Shown: piece by piece, positions 58,218-64,000 of the stretch
Layout: each line of letters starts with the position of its first letter
Numbering within the stretch: position 1 is the first letter of the stretch
From: Tessaracoccus oleiagri
GTDB taxonomy: Bacteria > Actinomycetota > Actinomycetes > Propionibacteriales > Propionibacteriaceae
NCBI RefSeq assembly: GCF_900103275.1
Contig: NZ_FNGP01000005.1
Location: forward strand, 124,001 to 188,000
DNA: 64,000 nucleotides
Reading direction: 5' to 3'
Program-made: the position numbers and the translations under genes
Notes under the pieces: generated by a model
Databases searched by the model: none
What the model saw: the letters and a program-made list of their open reading frames with translations, nothing else
Told to the model about the DNA's origin: nothing

Positions 58218-58702
58218 TAGGCGGCCCCGGGGTCACCCAGCGCGATCGTCGCCCGATACTTGCCGATCTGGATCTCGTCGCCGGCCCGGATCTGCGCGCG
58301 CCCGTCGATGAGGGTGCGGTTGATGTAGGTGCCGTTGAGGCTGCCGAGGTCCTCGAGGTAGAGGGCGCCGCCGACGCGGACGAATTTCGCGTGGTGCCGG
58401 GAGACGGTGATGTCGTCTAGGAAGATGTCGGACTCGGGGTGCCGGCCGACGGTGGTGACGTCGCTGTCGATCAGGAAGCGGGAGGCGTCGCCGGTGCCGA
58501 GGCGCACCATCAGCAGCGCGTTGCCCGGGGCGAGGCCGTGGCTCGCCTCGGTGCTCACCTTCGGCAGGGCCTGGAACTCCGTGGTGTCGTCGACGACCGC
58601 GAAGGTGGATGTGGTGTCACCCGTCCGGTCGAGTGGCGCTCCGCAGTTGCTGCAGAACTTCGCCGACTCGCTGCTTTCGGTCCCGCACTTGGAGCACCTC
58701 AT
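58217..58702 (-). CDS. garA: FHA domain protein GarA with N-terminal zinc ribbon
   Basis: Protein of 161 aa. Residues 1-25 are a zinc ribbon (CSKCGTESS, then CSNCGAPL); a threonine-rich linker with GDTTSTFAVVDDTTEF follows, resembling the phosphorylated ETTS region of mycobacterial GarA; the FHA domain (about residues 70-155) has VTTVGRHPESDIFLDDITVSRHHAKF and GSLNGTYINRTLI. GarA binds and inhibits TCA-cycle enzymes until a Ser/Thr kinase phosphorylates it. AAAGGGA precedes the ATG at 58702. The zinc ribbon is not part of mycobacterial GarA as I recall it. Confidence 0.88.
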   Translation of the reverse strand: MRCSKCGTESSESAKFCSNCGAPLDRTGDTTSTFAVVDDTTEFQALPKVSTEASHGLAPGNALLMVRLGTGDASRFLIDSDVTTVGRHPESDIFLDDITVSRHHAKFVRVGGALYLEDLGSLNGTYINRTLIDGRAQIRAGDEIQIGKYRATIALGDPGAA

Positions 58703-58755
58703 CGAAGTCCCTTTCCTCACGAACCCAAGGGATGAACCCTATCGCTGGGCCCACT

Positions 58756-59490
58756 CTATCGAGGACGGGCAAACTCGTTGCCCGATGGGGTCACAGTGGC
58801 GTCGATTTTTATTTCGTCCTCCTGGACGATGGTCACCGTGCCCCCGACGCGGGTGCCCTCCACCTCGCTGACGAGGCCCCCGCGGAACCTGGCGCCCGCC
58901 TCCAGCGTCGCCGGGTCGCCGATGGCGTCGATGGCGTACGGCGCCTCGAGCACCTCACCCCCGGCCACGAGACGCCCCTGGTCATCGGTGGTGAACGCGG
59001 TGCGCATCACCACCCGCACGGTGTCGTTCAGCTCGATGACCTCCGCGCCGGCGTCGCGGAGTTCCTCGATGGCGTTGAGCATCAGTTCGGACGTGAGGTT
59101 CCCGTCGGGATCCTCGATGGTGATCCGGACACCGGGCCCCTCCGCGGGGACCGTGCCCGCGATGATCTGGAGTTGCTCCAACCGCCGCTCCGCGTCCGCA
59201 CGCGCCGCCTCGGCCCGGTCGGCGCCGCTCAGGAGTTCGTCACGGGTCTCCTCCAGCTCGCGCAGGTCCTGCTCGAGGCGTCGGCTCTGCCCCGTGACGC
59301 TGTCCAGCAACTGGACGAGGTCCGCCTGCCGCGCCGTCGCGAACTCGGGCTGCTGCGCCTGCGAACGGAGCGTCCACGTGATGAGCAGCGCGGTGAGGAA
59401 GAGCGCGATGCCGGCGATCAACTGGCCCTTGCTGGGACGCAGGAAGTCCGCGAGCACCTTCCCTGGCGAGCGGTGGGGCTTCTCAGGCAT
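58756..59490 (-). CDS. DUF881 family membrane-anchored protein (first copy)
   Basis: Protein of 244 aa with one N-terminal membrane helix (QLIAGIALFLTALLITWTL), a coiled-coil region (QSRRLEQDLRELEETRDELLSGADRAEAARADAE) and the DUF881 domain (GPGVRITIEDPD, LMLNAIEELRDAGAEVIELND, GDPATLEAGARF). It corresponds to Rv1825 of mycobacteria. The function is unknown; the coiled coil and gene order suggest a part in cell-envelope or division complexes. The start overlaps the small basic protein by eight bases. Confidence 0.87.
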   Translation of the reverse strand: MPEKPHRSPGKVLADFLRPSKGQLIAGIALFLTALLITWTLRSQAQQPEFATARQADLVQLLDSVTGQSRRLEQDLRELEETRDELLSGADRAEAARADAERRLEQLQIIAGTVPAEGPGVRITIEDPDGNLTSELMLNAIEELRDAGAEVIELNDTVRVVMRTAFTTDDQGRLVAGGEVLEAPYAIDAIGDPATLEAGARFRGGLVSEVEGTRVGGTVTIVQEDEIKIDATVTPSGNEFARPR

Positions 59491-59815
59491 GCAGGATCGC
59501 CCTCCGGACCGCGGCGGCGTTGGTGAAGATGCGGATGCCGAGGACCACGACGACGCCGGTGGAGAGCTGCGAGCCCACGCCGATGAGGTCACCCACGAAG
59601 ACGATGAACCCCGCGATGAAGACGTTCGACAGGAAGCTGACCAGGAAGACCCGGTCGCTGAAGTTGCCCTCGAGGTACGCCCGGGTGGCACCCAGGATGG
59701 CGTCCAGCGCGGCCACGATCGCGATCGGGAAGTACGGTGCGAGCACCGGGGGCAGCGTCGGCTGGAGCAGCAACCCCAGGACGATGCCCGCCACCAACCC
59801 GAGAACAGCGAACAT
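59483..59815 (-). CDS. Small basic family protein (SBP/DUF1290)
   Basis: Membrane protein of 110 aa with three hydrophobic helices: VLGLVAGIVLGLLLQPTLPPVLAPYFPIAIVAALDAILGATRAYLEG and VFLVSFLSNVFIAGFIVFVGDLIG are the family hallmarks. It corresponds to Rv1824 and is always found between DUF881 genes in actinobacteria and some Firmicutes. The ATG at 59815 follows the stop of the second DUF881 gene, with GGGGG nine bases upstream. Function unknown. Confidence 0.9.
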   Translation of the reverse strand: MFAVLGLVAGIVLGLLLQPTLPPVLAPYFPIAIVAALDAILGATRAYLEGNFSDRVFLVSFLSNVFIAGFIVFVGDLIGVGSQLSTGVVVVLGIRIFTNAAAVRRAILHA

Positions 59816-59820
59816 GGCGG

Positions 59821-60588
59821 TCAGCCCCCTTCTGCGTAGCGGAGACCCATCCCGGGGTCCGCCGGGAGGGTGAGGTCGTCGTCGGACGGTGTGAGTTCGA
59901 GTGTAAGACCGTAGTTCAGCCGCAGGTACTGCCACCACGCGGCGGCGCGGGTGTTGGCGAAGCGTGCCGGCAGCAGGTCGGGGTCGCCGATGGCCTCGAC
60001 GACGTAGGGGGCGCTCAGGGAGACGTAGTCGACGGTGATCGCGGCGCCCGCGGAGCGGATCGGCGTGAGGGTGGTCACCCGGTGGCCGTTGACGGCGACG
60101 GCCTCCGCCCCGGCCTCGAACAGCCCGTTGACCAGGTAGTTCAGGTCCGAGTCCAGCACGTGGCCCTGGGAGTCGGTGGCGTCGGGCGCATCGTCGGCGA
60201 CCACGACGACACCGGGGCCCTCCACGGGCACGGCGCCGGACAGCAGCTCCGCCTCGGCCAGCGCGCGACGGCCCTCCTCGTCCGGAAGGAACCGCGACGT
60301 GAGGTCGCCGACCTCGCTCTCGAGGGCGGCGAGGTCCTGGGCGACCAACGACTGGCGCTCGCGGGCCTCGGCGATCTGTTCGAGCAGCTGGGCCCGCTCG
60401 GCGGCCTGGACGTCGCGCGTGGCGAACGTCTGGATCAGCGCGTACGTCAGGAGGGACACCACGAGCGCTATGGACACGAGCGTCACCCAGCCGGTCCGCC
60501 GCGGGGCCCGCGTGGTCCGGTACTCCGGCTCCAGCGCCCCCTCGGTGAGGTTCCTGAGGAGGCTCATGGACTCGTCGGGGCGCCGCAC
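59821..60588 (-). CDS. DUF881 family membrane-anchored protein (second copy)
   Basis: Protein of 255 aa with a single N-terminal membrane helix (WVTLVSIALVVSLLTYALIQTF), a coiled coil (ERAQLLEQIAEARERQSLVAQDLAALESEVGDL) and a DUF881 domain (GPGVVVVADDAPDATD, LNYLVNGLFEAGAEAVAVNGHRV). It corresponds to Rv1823. The GTG at 60588 was chosen because AGGAG lies five bases upstream and overlaps the pgsA stop region; the ATG at 60567 is seven codons further in. Paired with the other DUF881 protein it may form a heteromeric envelope complex. Confidence 0.88.
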   Translation of the reverse strand: MRRPDESMSLLRNLTEGALEPEYRTTRAPRRTGWVTLVSIALVVSLLTYALIQTFATRDVQAAERAQLLEQIAEARERQSLVAQDLAALESEVGDLTSRFLPDEEGRRALAEAELLSGAVPVEGPGVVVVADDAPDATDSQGHVLDSDLNYLVNGLFEAGAEAVAVNGHRVTTLTPIRSAGAAITVDYVSLSAPYVVEAIGDPDLLPARFANTRAAAWWQYLRLNYGLTLELTPSDDDLTLPADPGMGLRYAEGG

Positions 60589-60590
60589 CG

Positions 60591-61187
60591 CTACTCCTGC
60601 CCGAGTTGCGACCGCCTGGAGTGGTGGACCAGCTCCCGGGTCGCCCGCAGGTAGAGGAAGCCCGCCGCCCAGTAGAGGACCGCGCCGACCAGTCCGATGA
60701 CCCAGCCTGCGACGCGGGCCACGGAGACGTCGAGCGCGTCCGGCGACCCGAGGAGGATGAGCGGGAACGCCAGCAGGAGCGCGAAGGTGCCGGCCTTGCC
60801 CACGTAGTTGACCCGCAGGGAGTCCCTGCCTACGCGTCGGATGACGGGCAGCAGCGCCAAGAGCATGAGGTCCCGGGCCAGCAGCACGGCCACGAACCAC
60901 CAGGGGATGATGTCCCGGTACGCCATCGCGAGGATCGTGGCGAGGATGTAGAGACGGTCCGTGACCGGGTCGAGCTGGGCGCCGAGACGCGTCCGCTGCC
61001 GCAGGCGGCGGGCGAGGAACCCGTCGAACCAGTCGGTCACCGCCGAGGCCGCCAGGATGATGACGGCCGCCACGTTGTGCTCGGCGACGATCAACCATGT
61101 GAACACGGGGATGGCGGCGAGGCGCGCGAAGGACAGGAGGTTCGGGACGGTCAGGACCCGGTCCGTGTCGAATTCCTGCTCTTGCAC
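60591..61187 (-). CDS. CDP-alcohol phosphatidyltransferase (PgsA-type)
   Basis: Integral membrane enzyme of 198 aa that joins a CDP-diacylglycerol to an alcohol phosphate. The family signature DxxDGxxARx8Gx3Dx3D is fully present in DWFDGFLARR and RLGAQLDPVTD. About six hydrophobic helices surround it. By position before the DUF881 block it matches mycobacterial PgsA2/Rv1822, so cardiolipin or phosphatidylglycerophosphate synthesis is likelier than phosphatidylinositol. But no separate phosphatidylinositol synthase is seen next to patA/pimA, so the substrate is open. The start is GTG 61187. Confidence 0.87.
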   Translation of the reverse strand: MQEQEFDTDRVLTVPNLLSFARLAAIPVFTWLIVAEHNVAAVIILAASAVTDWFDGFLARRLRQRTRLGAQLDPVTDRLYILATILAMAYRDIIPWWFVAVLLARDLMLLALLPVIRRVGRDSLRVNYVGKAGTFALLLAFPLILLGSPDALDVSVARVAGWVIGLVGAVLYWAAGFLYLRATRELVHHSRRSQLGQE

Positions 61188-61196
61188 CTCTCCACC

Positions 61197-62222
61197 CTAG
61201 CCGAGCAGCGCCCGCCGGTAGCAGCGCAGCACCGAGGGCCCGACAGCCTCCCACGAGAAGCGCCGGGCGATGTCCCGCGCCGCCTCCCCGCCGCGTCCGT
61301 GTGACAACATGCTCCGCACCGCGGAGGCGGCCGCCGGCACATCGCCCGGCGGGAACCACTCCACCACCGGCCCGTCGCCCACGACCTCGCGGAACGCCGG
61401 CAGCGACGAGGCGACCAACGCGCAGCCGTGGGCGAGCGCCTCCACGAGGACGAGCCCGAACGACTCCCCACCGAGGTTGGGCGCGACGACCACCGACGCC
61501 GAGTCGAGCCATCCGGCGAGCTCCGCAGCGGACAACTGGCCGTGCGTCTCCACCGACGCATCCGAGCCGCGCCCGGGGCCGACCGCGACGAAGCGCGCCT
61601 CCGCGGCCAGTTCCGAGGCCACGCCCTCGAACACGCGGAAGCCCTTGCGGGGATCGTCCCGGCGTCCGACGAACAGCACCACTGGTGGCGCCGCGGGCCG
61701 GGACTCGCGGCGGGGCGGCAGTTCGATGGCGTTGGGGATCACGAGCGGCTCGACACCCGTCGCCGCCCGCGCGGTGACGGCGGCCGCCGGGGACACCGCG
61801 ATGCTGGTCCGCTCCCCCAGCGCCCTTGCCCGACGTCGCAGCGCCGCGCCGGCCCACGCCGGGACGGACCAGTGCGCGTGGTGGGTGACCACCAGCCGGC
61901 GGGCCGCCCTCCCGGCCGCGTAGGCGATGCCCGGGGTGAGTGGCTCGTGGACGTGCACCACCTCGGCCGAACGGACCAACTCGGCCGCACGACGCGACTG
62001 CGGGCGCCGGAGGGCGAGGTTCGCCGTCGACCCGTTGAAGCGCAGGCCCACGGCGGGGCCGACGAGGTGCACCTCGACACCGGCGTCAACCGGATCCACC
62101 CCAGGCGCGACCACGAAGGGGTCGTGTCCCTCTCCCGCCAGCCAGCGCGCCAGGCCGAGGACGTGGGTGGCCACCCCTCCCGGTACATCCAGGGAGTACG
62201 GGCAGACGAGCCCGATCCTCAT
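61197..62222 (-). CDS. pimA: Phosphatidylinositol mannosyltransferase PimA-like
   Basis: GT4-family glycosyltransferase of 341 aa that puts the first mannose on phosphatidylinositol at the cytoplasmic face of the membrane. It starts MRIGLVCPYSLDVPGGVATHVLGLARWL, has HVHEPLTPG and the nucleotide-sugar site LFVGRRDDPRKGFRVF and GGESFGLVLVEALAHGCALVAS with the two conserved glutamates. Length fits PimA. The ATG at 62222 overlaps the patA stop by four bases. The thrS-HIT-patA-pimA order supports the assignment over other GT4 enzymes. Confidence 0.9.
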   Translation of the reverse strand: MRIGLVCPYSLDVPGGVATHVLGLARWLAGEGHDPFVVAPGVDPVDAGVEVHLVGPAVGLRFNGSTANLALRRPQSRRAAELVRSAEVVHVHEPLTPGIAYAAGRAARRLVVTHHAHWSVPAWAGAALRRRARALGERTSIAVSPAAAVTARAATGVEPLVIPNAIELPPRRESRPAAPPVVLFVGRRDDPRKGFRVFEGVASELAAEARFVAVGPGRGSDASVETHGQLSAAELAGWLDSASVVVAPNLGGESFGLVLVEALAHGCALVASSLPAFREVVGDGPVVEWFPPGDVPAAASAVRSMLSHGRGGEAARDIARRFSWEAVGPSVLRCYRRALLG

Positions 62223-63043
62223 CGGACCAGCGGCTGCAGCACCAGCCAGTTGGCCGGGTCGGCGGCGATCGCGGCGGCGAACCGATCGGCGAGCCGCTGG
62301 GTGGTGGCCGCGGCTCCCCCGTCGACGGGAATCGTCTCCGACACGGCGATCCGGACGTCCCGGCGGCCGAAGTGGGTGGTCGTGACGCGCAGGTCGGCGC
62401 CGGTGCGGCGGGCCAGCAGCGCGGGGCCGGGCGGCATCGTCGAGCGCAGGCCGCTCGGCCACGTCACCTCCACGCCGCGGCGACTCAGGTCCCGGTCGGC
62501 GAGCAGGCACACGAGGCGGCCCGCGGCGACGTCGTCGGAGAGCTTCCTGAACAGGTCGGGCTCGTCGGTGGCGTAGATCGTCATCCCCATGGCCGCGCGC
62601 GCGTCGCGGAACCGTTCGAACAGCCCCCTCGGCAGGCGCTCGGCGACGCTCACCACCTGGATGCCGACGCGGGCGCACCACGCGCCGGCGAAGTCCCAGG
62701 AGCCCATGTGCGGCAGGGCGAGGACGAGCCCGTTCCCGGCCAGGGACGTGCGCAGGCGGTCGACCTCCTCGTCGCTGACGGACGCCCGGGCCAGTACCTG
62801 CGCGTCGGACCAGCGCCCCAGCGACATGGACCAGAGGTTGTTGCGCATCCAGCGCTCGACCACCAGACGCGTCAGCGCGGCGCCGGGGCGAGTGCCGGTG
62901 ACGCGTTCGACGTTGTCCCGCCACTGCTGTAGCGGGCGGATCGGCAGCGACCCCGCCAGCGGCGCCACCGCCCCGGCGAACGCGTCCGCCGCCGCCACGG
63001 GCAGCCGGCCGCCGAGGGCGAAGATCCGCTCAGGGACGGACAT
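62219..63043 (-). CDS. patA: Phosphatidylinositol mannoside acyltransferase PatA-like
   Basis: Acyltransferase of 274 aa in the LpxL/HtrB family, adding an acyl chain to a mannose of phosphatidylinositol mannosides. The catalytic HX4D motif is PHMGSWDFAG (H112, D117). Supporting sequences are RDNVERVTG, RWMRNNLWSMSLGRWS, and FRDARAAMGMTIYATD. It overlaps the HIT gene by 14 bp and pimA by four. PatA is essential for envelope integrity in mycobacteria. Confidence 0.9.
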   Translation of the reverse strand: MSVPERIFALGGRLPVAAADAFAGAVAPLAGSLPIRPLQQWRDNVERVTGTRPGAALTRLVVERWMRNNLWSMSLGRWSDAQVLARASVSDEEVDRLRTSLAGNGLVLALPHMGSWDFAGAWCARVGIQVVSVAERLPRGLFERFRDARAAMGMTIYATDEPDLFRKLSDDVAAGRLVCLLADRDLSRRGVEVTWPSGLRSTMPPGPALLARRTGADLRVTTTHFGRRDVRIAVSETIPVDGGAAATTQRLADRFAAAIAADPANWLVLQPLVR

Positions 63044-63572
63044 CGCCCCACGCGGCGGCCAGCCGCTCGCGTGCGTCGGAGAGCAGCTGGGGTACGGCCT
63101 TCGTCTGGCCGACGATGGGCAGGAAGTTCACGTCCCCCTGCCAGCGTGGCACGACGTGCTGGTGGAGGTGCATGGCGATGCCTGCCCCCGCCACGGCCCC
63201 CTGGTTGATCCCGACGTTGTAGCCGCTCGGCCGGCTGACGCGCTCCAGTACCCGGATCGCCTGCTGCGTGAGCTCGGCGATCTCCCGGGTCTCCTCCGCG
63301 GTGGAGTCGATGTAGCGCGCGTAGTGGCGGTACGGGCAGACCAGCAGGTGGCCCGGGTTGTACGGGAAGAGGTTCATCACCACGTAGGCGTGCTCGCCCC
63401 GGTGGACAATGAGCCCGTCCTCGTCGTCACGGGCCGGCGACGCACAGAACGGGCACTCCTTGTCGTCGCGGGGCTTGCCCTCACCGTCGATGTAGACCAT
63501 CCGGTGCGGGGTCCACAGCCGCTGGAACGAGTCAGGGACGCCGGCGAAGTCGGAGCTGTCCTCCTGCGCCAT
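63030..63572 (-). CDS. HIT family hydrolase/phosphorylase (Rv2613c-like)
   Basis: Nucleotide-binding protein of 180 aa. The histidine triad is present as HLHQHVVPRW, with CPFCASP as an N-terminal cysteine pair, YVVMNLFPYNPGHLLVCPYRHYARY, and GYNVGINQGAVAGAGIAMH. The mycobacterial homologue Rv2613c is an Ap4A phosphorylase, so control of dinucleoside polyphosphates is likely. The start overlaps the thrS stop as TGATG. The gene order thrS-HIT is conserved in actinobacteria. Confidence 0.92.
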   Translation of the reverse strand: MAQEDSSDFAGVPDSFQRLWTPHRMVYIDGEGKPRDDKECPFCASPARDDEDGLIVHRGEHAYVVMNLFPYNPGHLLVCPYRHYARYIDSTAEETREIAELTQQAIRVLERVSRPSGYNVGINQGAVAGAGIAMHLHQHVVPRWQGDVNFLPIVGQTKAVPQLLSDARERLAAAWGDVRP

Positions 63573-64000
63573 CAGGCACCCGCCGAGGGCGGCTGGTTGG
63601 ACCGGGACCGCACGAACTCGACGATCTCCGCCACCGCCTGGTCGACGGGTACGCCGTTGCGCTGCGAACCGTCGCGGTACCGGAACGACACGCTGCCCGC
63701 GTCCCGGTCCTCCCCGCCGGCGATCAGCATGAACGGGAACTTCTCCTTCTGCGCGTTGCGGATCTTCTTGCCGAAGCGGTCGTCGGAAGCGTCCAGCTCG
63801 ACGCGGATGCCCTCGGCACGCAACTTGCCGAGCACCCCGTCGAGGTAGTCGTTGAAGTCGCTCGCGACCGGGATGCCCAGCACCTGCACGGGAGACAGCC
63901 ACGCCGGGAAGGCGCCGGCGTAGTGCTCGAGCAGCACGCCGAAGAAGCGCTCGATCGAGCCGAACAGTGCGCGGTGGATCATCACCGGCCGCTGGCGGGA
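63572..64000 (-). CDS. thrS: Threonyl-tRNA synthetase, 3' part only
   Basis: The last 143 codons of threonyl-tRNA synthetase, which charges tRNA-Thr; the 5' part lies beyond the window. Visible are the motif 3 region [34 protein letters not shown] and the C-terminal anticodon-binding domain with [20 protein letters not shown] and [27 protein letters not shown]. The TGA overlaps the HIT start. Confidence 0.93.
   Translation of the reverse strand, partial: SRQRPVMIHRALFGSIERFFGVLLEHYAGAFPAWLSPVQVLGIPVASDFNDYLDGVLGKLRAEGIRVELDASDDRFGKKIRNAQKEKFPFMLIAGGEDRDAGSVSFRYRDGSQRNGVPVDQAVAEIVEFVRSRSNQPPSAGA

Overview
The window is high-GC DNA from an actinobacterium, most probably a member of the Propionibacteriaceae. 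Actinobacterial marker genes include rbpA, a polyprenol-phosphate mannose synthase next to lnt, pimA/patA-type phosphatidylinositol mannoside genes, garA/ftsR, and an Rv1822-1830-like gene block. The family-level hint is a diphosphate-dependent phosphofructokinase (53881-55101) whose sequence closely resembles, from memory, the Propionibacterium enzyme. The genus cannot be fixed from this sequence alone. Genes are densely packed, with many 4-bp start/stop overlaps; I see no rRNA, tRNA, CRISPR array, insertion sequence or prophage.

Layout. 1-4451 holds a RecQ-type helicase (cut by the window edge), a ZIP metal transporter and the Kup potassium transporter. 4541-10171 is a glycogen/stress block: a GT4 glycosyltransferase diverges from a glycogen-debranching-type enzyme and an HspR-like MerR regulator; a small-protein run follows, then an hsp20 gene preceded by two HspR-type inverted repeats. 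10286-14057 is a peptidoglycan-recycling operon (anhydro-MurNAc kinase, RpiR regulator, secreted GHL10 hydrolase) with a candidate operator. 14132-18627 holds sulfur-amino-acid genes (metY, metX, metW) around YbjN and EI24 proteins. 18595-23128 holds a 5'-3' exonuclease and an lnt-ppm-fxsA-GAF/ANTAR operon. 23146-29656 holds ybdK, rbpA, a glycerophosphodiesterase, pdxY, an XRE-MurA fusion and lpdA.

29726-39397 holds a Tat-exported PhoX phosphatase and a complete-looking Tad/Flp pilus operon, read leftward from the Flp pilin through TadE, TadG, CpaB, CpaE, TadA, TadB and TadC to the prepilin peptidase. 39628-49645 is the most accessory-looking part: a membrane protein, a stand-alone AAA ATPase with an operator across its start codon, a methyltransferase, a secreted protein with three cysteine-bearing modules, a GNAT, a hydrolase/acyltransferase/zinc-ribbon membrane protein operon, twin tiny acidic proteins sharing a duplicated RPSQAEG motif, and a nuclease lipoprotein. 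49726-64000 is mainly housekeeping: DUF1846, Sua5/YciO, an aldo/keto reductase, an orphan TadE, PPi-PFK, YihY, then a long leftward array equivalent to two mycobacterial loci joined together (thrS-HIT-patA-pimA and pgsA-DUF881-SBP-DUF881-garA-ftsR-DUF151-merR).

Several genes (metX, lnt, the GDPD gene, lpdA, DUF1846) begin 6-7 nt after a -10-like hexamer and have no ribosome binding site, so they look leaderless. The hexamer TAGGCT recurs at several starts. The strongest candidates for undescribed biology are the RPSQAEG twin proteins, the self-regulated XRE-MurA fusion, the MerR/HAIR-controlled glycogen-Hsp20 cluster, and the hydrolase-acyltransferase-membrane protein trio.
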